A DNA stretch of 64,000 bases, from assembly GCA_964247055.1 (NCBI GenBank), contig OZ176056.1, forward strand, positions 5,084,001-5,148,000. Reading direction: 5' to 3'. The DNA comes from Paragordius varius (taxonomy: Eukaryota; Nematomorpha). Below are positions 35,320 to 46,309 of the stretch, piece by piece; position 1 is the stretch's first letter; every line of letters starts with the position of its first letter. The translations under genes were made by a program, and so were the position numbers. The notes beneath the pieces were generated by a model, which saw nothing but the letters and a program-made list of their open reading frames with translations, was not told the DNA's origin and ran no database searches.

Positions 35320-36340
35320 TAATGAAACGATTCTTCAAGCAAATATCGGAATTTGGAGAACCATATTTTAAAAATAGATGACATATATATATTAAAGTTG
35401 TCACATTAAAGTCTAAAATTATTGTTAAAAATATGTATTTTTAGAAATTTGAAGTGCGAATTATAAAGATGCGTCTGCATGGACTAGAAAAAACACATCT
35501 CAAATCAGTCTGTAGTTCAGGGCAGATTTTTTTCTTATATTTATAAGATCATGGTGAGTAAATAAAGATTACTAAACACTGTTTACTTGTTAAGAGTTAA
35601 TTTGGAGTGAATAAATAGGTAAGGAACCCTAAAAAAATTAACATTTGTTTTTTAAGAAAGTTGTCAAGTAATTAAAAATATTTATTTAAGGAAACCCTAC
35701 ATATTTTTAGGATGCTAAATACCATCCTTAAATATTTAGAAATATCATTGCAATCGATAGTAGAGGATGAAACAAGGCATTAGAGCTGATGCGGTTTTGA
35801 ATTTAATAATATTTTTATTAGATTCACTAGAGAATAAAAATTCAAGCTTTTCAGCTATATTTTTTATATAAGATTTATTTTTATGTCTAATATTTTAGAT
35901 TTTTCTAGTAAGATTTCTCGCAGATCCCGAGCATCAAATTACTATCGAGTTAGTTTTTGGGGTGTAACAAATCTCATTTCTTTTGTTATGCAAGCCACAA
36001 AAATTGAAAGTCAATTAGTATCTTATGCGATTCTTGCCAAATAGTATGATAATAAACTATTATTTTATCATCAGAAAAAATGTTTAAATCAAATTTTAAG
36101 CAATTTTTTATATTATTATGAAATGTGGATTGTCTTAATAATTTAGGAAAATTTGTTCCAATTCTGTGCAATCTTTTATGATTTTACGGGTAGTACGGTT
36201 TTGTTATCCATCGCCTTTCTAATTTGATCAATTTCATAAATAATATCCATGGATTCGTTTTGTAATTTTTTATATGCTACTTTGGAATAATACATATGGT
36301 ATCATAGATTTATTCAAAACTATGGGGTATCTAAAATATT
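35320..36340. other. Intergenic stretch between two TIR elements
   Basis: AT-rich; short frames but no convincing gene or repeat ends. Confidence 0.4.
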
Positions 36341-37830
36341 TAATTACACTGATCAACATGGTTTTGCACCACCCCATTTTTTGCATTTTCTGTTACCTAA
36401 TGGCATGGAAAGGCCAAAACAGAAAAATAATTTGAGGCCGCCAATAGAATTTTTTTTAAATTTAATTTAAAATTTTGTATTTAATTTTTAAAAACAATTC
36501 CTGGTGTACATATATTTAAATATTTAAATGGGCAAGTCGATACAAGAGTATTCCAAAGCCAGGTTTTTCATTATAATTTTAGAACGAAAAAAATGATCCA
36601 AATATACCAGCCCTAGTATACGATACCACAGAAGATTATTTTAATAACGAAGATCCTACAGAAAATGTAATTGTCGATCCATATAATAAAACTTTACAAA
36701 ATGCCGTCAATCTTTTACATTTATCGAGCGCGCTATTTGCATATAAATAAACAATATACAATATATAAATATCATCTATTGAATATATTAAAAAAATCAA
36801 TGTATAAAATAAAAGAGAATACATAACTTTAGGAATATAGTTTTAAAATACATTGCTAAGAGCTAAAGAATATTGAAATCCAAAAATTTTATGGTATGGG
36901 GTTATAGATCCGGACGGCTTACACAGGCTCTGCAAAAATTTGCCAAGCGATCATATAATTATGTCAGATCAGGCAAAGGATATACAATGAGATCGTAGAG
37001 CCGGGGAGACCTGCGGAAATACAACGTAGTTAACTTCAGCAAAATCCAGAGAAATCGACATGAATTAACCGATTCACAGAACAGAGTTACGCAAATTTGA
37101 CCATGAAATCGGATAAAAATATTAAATAAGTTGAAACGTTCATATATTACTGTAATAAAATTATAGTATGATATCCATCCTCCAGGTAATAAAAGTGGTT
37201 GCCAAACATCCATCTGAAATTCAAATTATATTGCATCCAATCATTTTCAAAATAAATAATATCCACAAGGTATAAATAACACGAATGTTTGTAAGAATCC
37301 GAAGACAAAAACCCTAATAAGTACTAAAAATAACCAAAACGAACAAAAAATATACCTGTTTGAAAGCCGAAGGTGGAACTAAAAAAATGCCTCTTTTACT
37401 ATTTTTTAATGTTTTTTAAAAAATTGAAAAACCTATAATATCTTAAAATTTTATCTGGGTGGATCAAAATGTTTTCACATTCGGTTTTAGAACACTATTA
37501 GTCATAGGGTGGGGTGATAAAAAAGTCGCACTTGACTTAGCCAAGCGTGGCAAGGTGAGCAAGATTACTTAAGCCAGCAAGTGTACACTGGAAGATCGGT
37601 GATAAAAAAAACACTTAAGTCAAGTCTTTTGCTTATGAATGTAACATTTTATTGCCACCCAATTCAAATTTTATGGATTGATCATTTTCAGCCAAAATTT
37701 ATGAAATAAGGCACAAAAAGATAAACAATTAATACAATATGCATTTATTGAAGTTTTTTAAACTCACTGGCACGTATCTTATTTAATATTATAGAGTTTT
37801 CTAAATTTTGAGCCTGGTAATAATTTTTAG

Positions 37831-38388
37831 ATTGATGAAACCATTCGCCCTTATCTCCATCATTTTACCACACATTTTGTTGAATATATCAACCGAAAAG
37901 GTCGTGATAGCCTTAATTGTCAATTTACCTGTGACGGTGATGAATTTATAACGAGTTTAAACGTTAAAATGCCGGGAAGCGTTCATGATAGCCGTTTCCG
38001 CAAAAGTATAATACGTTCCTTTTTAGCCAATACCAATGCGGCACTATTGGGTGACAGTGGGTATGGAATTACTCCATATATAATAACACCATTTAAAAAC
38101 CCTAACACCTTTTACAAACGAAGTTTAATACATTCCATGCTAGATAAAGAATAGTCATTGAAAGGCTATTTGGTCAACTCAAACGCAGGTTTCCCATATT
38201 GCATAATAAAATGTGAGTTCATTTGGATACCGCAGATTGTAAGCTGCGCCGTACTACATAACATGGCTAAATTTTTAAAGGATGATTTTGATATAGATGA
38301 TGTGATATCAATTGCTTTAGATTATATTAATAACGATGATGATTGTGAAGATGAAGACAATATGGATAGTGCTTTGAGAGACGAATGA
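37831..38388 (+). pseudogene. Harbinger (HARBI1-like) DDE transposase, partial
   Basis: The frame opens after an acceptor-like TTTTTAG with IDETIRPYLH, equivalent to the IDGTHI block holding the first catalytic Asp. It continues with YINRKGRDSLNCQFTCD, MPGSVHDSRF and LLGDSGYGITPYIITPF (second Asp), then IVIERLFGQLKRRFP (the Glu) in a different frame, so one frameshift lies near 38150. It ends with CAVLHNMAKFL and an acidic tail (DDDCEDEDN) to a stop. The roughly 150 N-terminal residues of a complete HARBI1-type protein are missing upstream. A DNA transposon gene, recently active by its good preservation, but not functional as it stands. Confidence 0.85.
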
Positions 38389-38504
38389 ATCTCAGGTCAA
38401 CAAAAAAGAGATAACATTGTAAATGTATTAAAAGCATTAATTTATTATAAATATATTTGCTAAAAATATTGATTCGTATGGATTATATATATATATACCA
38501 TTTC

Positions 38505-38710
38505 CCAGTCTAAATAAACGTTTTCCCAGTCAATCGAAACATTTTCCCAATCAATCGAAACGTTTTCCCAGTCAATTAAAACGTATTCCCAGTCAATCGA
38601 AACATTTTCCCAGCCAATCAAAACGTTTTCCCAGTCAATAGAAACATTTTCCCATTCAATAAAAACATTTTCCCAATCAATAAAAACGTTTTCCCAGTCA
38701 ATAAAAACGG
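38505..38710. repeat. 21-bp tandem array, left arm
   Basis: About ten units of a TTTTCCCAGTCAATCGAAAC(G/A)-type repeat with variants at a few positions (CAATCA, TTCAATA, GCCAATC). Confidence 0.9.
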
Positions 38711-39060
38711 TTTTATTTTTTATGGTAAATATCAAAACAAGACATAAAAATAACTAACCATTATCAGCGTAATATTAGGATATTATTTTTTATAAAAAGA
38801 CAATTATTAAATGACAATTTTCCAATTATATTCCAGTGCACAATCATTAATGAGTTATACTTTAAAAATTATATTTTTGAAATTTGAAATGTTTTTAAGA
38901 TAATATTTTTTTATGATGGTTCGCATCAATATTTGCCGAACTAACAGTTTATATACATATCAAGATACTCCATAAAAATACTGTCGGAAAAATATCTAAA
39001 CAAAAGTTTTTTTTGATAATTTTGATTAAAAAATATTAAATAAATTTATATTAACTAAAA

Positions 39061-39303
39061 CAGGGGTGTTTAACCAAGTGGCTTCGCGGGCCGCATTACT
39101 CAAAAAGCACGGCGTTCCGCATTTTATATATATCATTAATAATTTTTCGATTAGACATAAGACGGTAAAATACAAAAATATAATAATTGCGTAAGAAGTA
39201 TGAATATTACTAAGATTTTGTGGGCATATTTTTGCATATGGATTTCTAAATTTTTAGCGAGCCGCACAAAGATACTCGGCAGGCTGCGTTGGGCACCCGA
39301 TGA
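39061..39303. mobile_element. Small hAT-like non-autonomous element
   Basis: Starts CAGGGGTGTTTAACC, followed by GGCTTCGCGGGCCGCATTA; the far end reads GGCAGGCTGCGTTGGGCACCC. These are worn inverted ends of a CAGGGGTGT-type hAT family. No clean 8-bp duplication. It sits in the loop of the foldback element. Confidence 0.55.
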
Positions 39304-39647
39304 AATGATAAATATTATAAAATTACGGTAAAATTTATGTTTAAGATCCAATATGAAGTGTTAAATGATCTTTGAGATAAAAATGGTATATCATTTTTAT
39401 TTTTAATATTTCATCCGTAACTAGAGATTTTGTAAGTTAGCCGAAAATAATGCGAATACATCTCAAATTCCAAAAATATGATTTTTAAAGAATAAATTAT
39501 TAATGATTGTGCACTGGAATATACTTGGAAAATTGTCATTCAATAATTGTGTTTTTATAAAAAAACAATATCCTAATATTACGCTGATAATGGTTAAAAG
39601 TTGTTTTTATATCTTGTTTTGATATTTACCATAAAAAATAAAACCGT

Positions 39648-39850
39648 TTTTATTGACTGGGAAAACGTTTTTATTGATTGGGAAAATGTTTTTATTGACT
39701 GGGAAAATGTTTCTATTGACTGGGAAAACGTTTCGATTGACTGGGAAAATGTTTCGATTGACTGGGAAAACGTTTCGATTGACTGGGAAAACGTTTCGAT
39801 TGACTGGGAAAACGTTTCGATTGATTGGGAAAATGTTTCGATTGACTGGG
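39648..39850. repeat. 21-bp tandem array, right arm (inverted)
   Basis: About ten units, the inverse of the left array; unit order and variants partly mirror it. Confidence 0.9.
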
Positions 39851-39976
39851 AAATGGTATATATATATATATATTATTGACATTATAATATTGGATTGCAT
39901 TTTGAAAAGATATAATAAATTTATTTCATGAATTAAAATTATTGAGTTTATGTTTCTCTAGTAGTAAAATATCTTT

Positions 39977-40350
39977 CTAAAGCAGTAATACTTCATAATG
40001 AAGCTTTAAAACTTTAAATTGCATATTGGCTATGGTGTTTTGGGACACCTTTTCTGATTCTTTATATACTTTTTTATTTGTAGTTGGTTGCTGCACGGAT
40101 GTACCTATAATATAAATTAAAATTGACATTTTTTATTACGTTACCTTTAATTTCGAGATTAAAAAAATCAGAGTTACAATTGTAGTATATATGTATAAAT
40201 ATATGGATTATGATTTACAAGGAATATCATCGGCAATCGTTACGATACCACATTCTTTACCACCAGCATTAAAATGCACTGGATTATGTTCGTAATCCAT
40301 AATATCCAACATAACCTTCTCATGGGGTAATAACACAATTTTTTTATTAC
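39977..40350 (-). pseudogene. Harbinger second gene (Myb/SANT-like), probable 3' exons
   Basis: Two minus-strand exon-like pieces: 40350-40219 (VMLDIMDYEHNPVHFNAGG, then GIVTIADDIPC) and 40104-39977 (TSVQQPTTNKKVYKESEKVS to a stop). A 114-nt GT-AG interval joins them in phase 1. They lie on the strand opposite to the transposase, downstream of the Myb-like piece at 44.3-44.4 kb, so they are read as the C-terminal half of the DNA-binding partner protein of the element. The gypsy fossil separates the two halves. Assignment rests on position and the Myb-like match of the other piece. Confidence 0.45.
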
Positions 40351-40469
40351 CTATGTAAATGGGTAGATAAGGATTTCAACTTAATATAATATTAATCGAG
40401 ACTTAGGTGTTTTTATATTTTTTGTGAATGAAATTATGTTTTTGTGATTTTAAAAAATTCGAACAGAAT

Positions 40470-41753
40470 TAGAAAATGACCTGGTAAAAGCCAGTAGTTA
40501 ATGCGAATCGTGCCAACGTAGTAGGCCGAATGTTACTCACCACGTATCAGTGGGATCATAATGTTGCTGTGTGGGAGCGTTTGCATATTGATATAGCCGG
40601 ACCGGTAGACGGTTTGTATTGGTTGTTGATAATTGATAGTGCCTCGAAATGGGCAGAGAGATTTATTTTGAAAAAGGTAACCGCAGCGAAAATAATCCAC
40701 AAATTAGAAGTAACGTTTGCAAGGTTTGGCTTTGCAAGAGAGATCGTGAGCGATAACGCTTCGCATTTCAGTAACGAGTACTTTACGTCAACCTTAAGTA
40801 CGTTAGGGGTGAAACATATTAAGGTTACCCCATACCACCCTTAGAGTAATGGGATGGTAGAAAGGTTAGTATGTACAATAAAAAATAAATACAAAAGAAT
40901 AAAAAATAATGGGATATCCACCCACGAAGCGTTTAACACTAGCCTATGGGCATATAGAAATTCTATACACTCAACAACGAAAGAAACCCCGGCCCCGTTA
41001 ATGTTCAAGCGTACTTCCCATACCCCCTTAACCTGGTTAAATAGTAGGGCGAGATTGTTGGATGCACCGGCCCCCAGACGGCAGTTTGTCATTAATGACC
41101 AGGTAATGATTAAAAATGAATTAAGTCCAGGGTGGCGCGCCGGAGAGATTACGGACCACACAGGGTTATTTTCATACAAGGTATGGGACAAGGACCGAGA
41201 AAAAGTTGTGAGGAAACACGCTGACCAAATAGTACAACAACCACAACCACAGCCGACCGCTGCCAGCAACACAAATGAGGAGGAGGTAACCACTGCCACG
41301 GATGATGGAACAATCGCTGAAACGCAAACAAACACGATCAATTCAAGGGAGGAAATCGAATTAATTACTCCGACAGCCGAAAGTCCAAATAATGATAATA
41401 CCCAGAAACCTGAGACAATCTACTCCCCCGCTAAAACACAAGAACGACGGTACCCGACAAGAAGTCGGCAGAAACCTGCCCGCTTTCGTTAGGAGGGGGT
41501 AGTGATGTTAGAGTGTAACTGACCGGCTTATTTAAATAGACCTGTTACTACACGATTAGATTAACCACACAAACAACATTCGTGATATATTAGTACATTA
41601 ACCTATTAACTTAGCTGTGTACTATTATTATATTATTATAACGTCCCCACCACTTGTGAATATTATTATTATACCTTGAGATAATTGTATATAAGCAAAC
41701 ATCTCACCTTGATATATGTGAATACATTAGACCTAATTATCTTAGATATATAT

Positions 41754-41798
<45 letters not shown>

Positions 41799-44270
41799 GA
41801 TACAAAGCATTGTTTTTGTGATATACAATATATAATAAATTTATTTACCGTTACTTTTACATTGTCGTCCCCAGTTAATATTGGTGGCCAAAACAAGATA
41901 TGACAGACGAACCAATGAATATCACAGCTCAAAAATACAATAATAATAGCAATTGATACAGTAACAATCAATCGGTTACAACATAATAAATCCAATCGAC
42001 AAACAATAATAAAATCATCTATTACATGCAAACATTGCGTTTGACACACCCACTCAACAAGTGTCCAGCCTGGAGACGATCCTGCAACAAATGCGGAAAG
42101 CTGAACCATTTTGCGAGAATGTGTGTGGCCAAAAGACAAAGACCCAACTTCAATGGGCAATTATTGAAGGGCGTTAACGTGGGTCATAAGGCGCTAACTC
42201 CCTTACTGATAACACTAGTAATAAACGGGTTAAAAAAAGACTTTATCTCTGATACCGTTTCGGACATTAGTGTAATAAACTTTGCCGCATGGGAGCAAAT
42301 CGGTAAACCCAAGCTGCGTCCGACACCCCCAGTAAAATCGTACAACAATACCACAGTGCCAATGATGGGGACAGCAAATGTCAAGGTCCAGGTAAATGGT
42401 AAACAAATGGTCGGGGACATATGTGTCCTAAGCAAAACGATGGGGATGGCCCCGCTAATCTGTGGACTGGACTGGATGGCGAAATTCCAGATTGAAATGT
42501 CACAGGTTAAAGTTAATTATCTTAAATTGAATGAGATTTGTGAAAATTTTAAAAATTTATTCGAAAATAAGTTAGGGTGTTATAAGGACCCTGTAAAAAT
42601 TGGCATTGCAGCGAATGCGATCCCGAAAGTATGGCCATGTCGCAGGGTGCCTTTTCCATTAAGAGAAAAGGTGGAGAAAGAGCTGACGAGGCTAGAAAAG
42701 TTAGGCATTTTAGAACCGGTTGATCCTAACACCACACCTGTGACATGGGCCACGCCTACGGTTAATGTACTTAAACCGAATGGCGAATTAAGAATATGTA
42801 GTGATTTTCGGGTAACGATTAATAAGTGGTTGCAAGAAGACTCCCACATAATCCCCACGTTTGATGATTTGGTGTCGAAAATAGGTGAGGGTATCACATT
42901 CACGAAAATTGATTTAAAAGATGCTCACCTCCAGTGGGAGAGGAGTGTCAAGAATTGTTAACTATCTCAACACATAAAGGTTTTTTTAGATACAAACGCA
43001 TGCCGTTTGGACTGGCCACGGCACCTATCATCCTCCAAAGAGTGATGGAACAAGTGCTGGCTGAATGTCCAGGAACTTGCGTATATTTAGATGACGTCCT
43101 AGTGACTGGTAGGACGGAAAATGAGCACATTAACAATTTAAATAACGTATTAATTCGTCTCGATAAGGCCGGATTTAAATTAAGACAAGATAAAATAATG
43201 ATAGGCGCAGAATCAGTAAACTATTTAGGGTTTGAAATATCGAAAAAGGGTATAAGCCCGTGTGAAAGCAAAATCAAAGTAATTAAGGAACTAAAAAGGC
43301 CGGTAGATAAAAAGTCGTTACGTAGTTTTTTAGGTTTTTTGACATTTCATGAACGCTTTATACCAAAATTACAAATGGTAGTCGGTCCCTTACATGAATT
43401 AACTAGTAAAAATACGAGATAGTGTTGGACCGAGAAACATGAGAAAAGCTGGTTAGCAGCTAAGAATTTATTAAGCGAAAAAGTGTTTTTAACACCATAT
43501 AATCCGAATAGGAAATTGATAATAGAAATTGATGCGTCAGATTTAGGATTCGGATGTATTTTAAGTCATGAAGTTAATAGTGAAAGGTTACCGATAGCGT
43601 ATGCCTCACAAAAGTGTAGCAACGCTGAAAGGAATTATTCCACTATAGAGAAGGAATTAAAAGCAATATTATTTGCGTTACGAAAGTTTCATAGTTTCAT
43701 ATATGGTAGAAAATTTATAATATTAACTGACCATTTACCTTTAGTAAAGTTAATAAATAGAGATCGAAATTTAAAAGACATACATAATGCTAAAATACTA
43801 AGGTGGATTAATACGATAAATGAATACGACTTTGAAATAAGTCATCAAAAAGGGGCTCAAAATAGAGCTGATTATTTATCGAGATGGCCGATTAACGAGA
43901 TCGTTGCCTATGATGAAGATTATGCGGTTACCAGATATTTGAGATTTTTGTATTGTCATAATGTGCGGTTAAGCAGAGATGAAATTCGAAAAGAAACCGC
44001 ATTAAATTTAGTATTACAAAAAGTAATTAAAGCGTTAAACAACCATGACTAGAGTTCTCCAGAAAAAAGTTTGTAAACCGTAAAGAAGAGTTGACATATC
44101 AATATGGCTTATTAAGTTTAAATAATCGGATAGTAATTCCGAAGCCCCTCCAAAAAGAGGTGGTGAGATACCTACACAGCGGGCATAACAACGTAGAGAC
44201 CATGAAAGCGATAGCATATTTCCCAAGTTATAAAAAATAATTGGCATAATAAAAAAGGGGAAGCCCGTTA
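40470..44270 (+). mobile_element. Ty3/gypsy retrotransposon fossil in unusual order
   Basis: Order on the plus strand: integrase core and C-terminal tail (40530-41492), purine-rich run and a probable LTR (41504 to about 41860), start of gag, gag zinc knuckle CNKCGKLNHFARMC (about 42080), protease, reverse transcriptase with YLDD (to about 43420), RNase H (43483-44052), and the beginning of the integrase region again (to about 44250). Since gypsy elements normally run gag to integrase to LTR, this looks like two copies sharing one LTR (a tandem or circular arrangement), truncated at both outer ends. Broken at several places. Frames are long and domains crisp, so the insertion is probably not ancient. 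Confidence 0.85.
41504..41860 (+). repeat. Probable LTR between the two gypsy parts
   Basis: Begins TGTTAGAGTGTAACTGACC directly after a GGAGGGGG purine run and the integrase stop, and ends before TTGTCGTCCCCAG and the gag start. It contains a long (TA)n tract (about 41743-41792). No second copy is in the window, so the right border is approximate. Confidence 0.6.
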
Positions 44271-44289
44271 TAAATAATACCAGTTTGAT

Positions 44290-44412
44290 GAATATCCATC
44301 TTCTTCTTAAGAGTTGTTTTGATATTTTGTACATTTTTTTCAATTGAGAAATATCAATATCTTCCCCAGTGTCCATCACGAATTCCTGGTGTATGTCTCC
44401 ATACTGCTTCAC
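44290..44412 (-). pseudogene. Harbinger Myb/SANT-like DNA-binding domain piece
   Basis: The minus-strand frame reads IHQEFVMDTGEDIDISQLKKMYK and continues ISKQLLRRR; a neighbouring frame just upstream gives IAKREAVW. Together they follow the Myb_DNA-bind_5 layout (K-EAW--I--EFN...QLK--Y-N-K), with a frameshift between. This domain is the usual second protein of PIF/Harbinger elements, which helps the transposase reach the ends. Its 3' exons lie at 39977-40350, beyond the gypsy insertion. Confidence 0.5.
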
Positions 44413-44459
44413 GTTTTGCTATTGATTTCGGGAGGAGCCCTTTTCAAATACAATGGGAT

Positions 44460-45293
44460 ATCTATTAAACATAGATTAGGAATAAAAATATAATAAATTT
44501 AAAATTTACTTTTTAATTTCTACTAACTTCTCTCTATTCATGAAAAGAAGAGAGAATTTTAGCTAAATAAATAAAATAAGATTTGAAATATATAAAAATT
44601 ACTAATATAATATTAAAATTAACTTTTACGAATAGCGGTTAGTAATTGATTTATTTTAACATAAGTTATGTTATCGATTAGTAATAAAATTAAATATATT
44701 TATAGTTTCTTGTGACATGTATATGATAAGAGCAAATTATTTTTTGTATTTGTATGTTATATTAAAATCAAATACCTTAAAAATTCGCTTGATTAAATAC
44801 TATTCATTTACTTCATTTGTTAATTTTTATTACTAGAAGTAAATTGATAATAATCTGATATAAAAAAATTTAAGATGTATATAATAATGATGCATTACAC
44901 TGGTGAAGGTAATATAAGATGTTTTCTTTAAACATTAGCGATGTGAGTCTACTGCATCCTTTTCTTGACTTTTTTTGATGAAACCAAAAAACTTTACTCG
45001 GAGTGCGATTAGTTTCTATAAATAAATAAATATAAACTGGGGATTTTGCATAAGTTTATTTTGAGAGTTAATGGAAACTACAATAAGATCCTTTAATTTA
45101 ATATTATACACATTTTGTATAGTTTTTCCAAACTTTCATTCTCTTCTGTATCCACCCACTTTAAGTAGGTAAAATTAGCCAAAATTAGCAAATAAACAGA
45201 CCAAAGGTTCCAATTACACATAAAACCAAAATTATATACATATAAAGTTACTAAAATATTTTTTTCTCATATTTTTGTATATGTCATGTGTGC
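44460..45293. other. AT-rich part of the Harbinger element
   Basis: No gene seen; the 5' end of the Myb-like gene may lie here but is not recognisable. Confidence 0.35.
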
Positions 45294-45529
45294 CCTATAC
45301 CTAAGGTGACCAGATTTTTTGAAGGAAAAAGCGGGACAAATCTGAGAGGGGGGGCTCGTTGGGGGGTACAACCAAAAATTTTTATACAAAAAATTTATTG
45401 TAATATTTATATATTTTTAACACAAATACATTATAAATAAAAAAAAATTGTACCTGACAGGTTGTTTGTACCTTATTCAATAAATTTACATGTGCACGAA
45501 CAAAGGGTGAAGTGATTGTAAATTCTAGA

Positions 45530-46260
45530 AAAAAATAATAAAGACGAAATCATCACAACTCGCTGGGTGATGCAAGAAGCGGCACAAAAAATATTTTTAA
45601 CAATTTAGCGAATAATTTTAAACAAAACATTATTGGCAGATACACAACGCTATTCAAACAGCTACTGATTTGTTACCCCTGAATGTGGAAAATTAAGATG
45701 TTAAAATGCTTGGATATTCTAGAACTGTTGGTTAGCTCTTTTGTCAGCGATTGAAATATTTATAAAAATGTGATCTCCTAGAATCCTATTTTTTATTACA
45801 GGACAAAGGTCAAAATTCCAAGTCAAAAAAGGTTAGAAAATAATTTTATACCATTACCTAATCGCAATATTATAAAGCATCCAGAAAAACAAGGCTCAAT
45901 GAATAGCCAGAATATAATAAATGTTTTATACAAACAGAAACGATTATTTGCAACACAAGACGGTGCACAATGACACTTTTTTTAAAGTCTCATTATTAAA
46001 TAAATATATTGAATGAAAACTTTATGGACAACAGAAAAAAATACGTAGGATAGAAATGGTTAAAATAATCATTTATAAACAAATTATGTTCCATACAATA
46101 ATATTTTAATTGTAGAATTTGCATTATCTTTACCTGAACCACTGCTATTGAACGCGTTTTTCCACAGTAAATTAAGTAAGTACACGGAATCAAATTTAAA
46201 TGTTGAATAAAAACCATTTTATGTGTTCAAATAATTTGACAAATTATGAAGACATACAAT
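45530..46260 (+). pseudogene. Second, inverted fragment of the same hAT transposase
   Basis: Plus-strand relics NIFNNLANNFKQNIIG, LLICYP/ATDLLPLNVEN and a C-terminal STVNQVSTRNQI-like piece (about 46150-46205) mirror segments of the minus-strand gene. The element is therefore a head-to-head arrangement; much of the middle is deleted. Confidence 0.55.
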
Positions 46261-46309
46261 ATTTTAAGTAATTTTGTTTATTTTTTAACACAAAAACTTT
46301 AAAGAAAAT

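Larger units (their letters stand above)
38498..39856. mobile_element. Foldback element with 21-bp tandem repeats in its arms
   Basis: Ends CCATTTCCCAG and CTGGGAAATGG flanked by TA tracts. Each arm has about ten 21-bp units built on TTTTCCCAGTCAATCGAAAC (left array about 38505-38710; right, inverted, about 39648-39850). Unique arm sequence follows, mirrored on both sides: the AATATCAAAACAAGA block, and ATTCCAGTGCACAATCATTAA against its inverse near 39505-39525. The centre is filled by a small hAT-like element (39061-39303). Because 21 is a multiple of three, both strands show long open frames reading DWENV- or NVFPVNR-type repeats; these are not genes. Confidence 0.85.

Noticed and set aside
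38505-39850. CRISPR-like regular repeats
   Set aside because: Units are contiguous with no unique spacers, and the DNA is eukaryotic.
38460-39931. Long open frames on both strands with DWENVSI, NVFPVNR or TGKTFRL repeats
   Set aside because: They arise from a 21-bp tandem repeat in the arms of a foldback element; every frame stays open because 21 is a multiple of three. Not genes.
40841-41341. Minus-strand frame of 166 residues and a shorter one inside it
   Set aside because: Antisense of the gypsy integrase region; the plus strand carries the recognisable protein.
45996-46217. Minus-strand 73-residue frame
   Set aside because: Antisense of the inverted hAT C-terminal relic on the plus strand.
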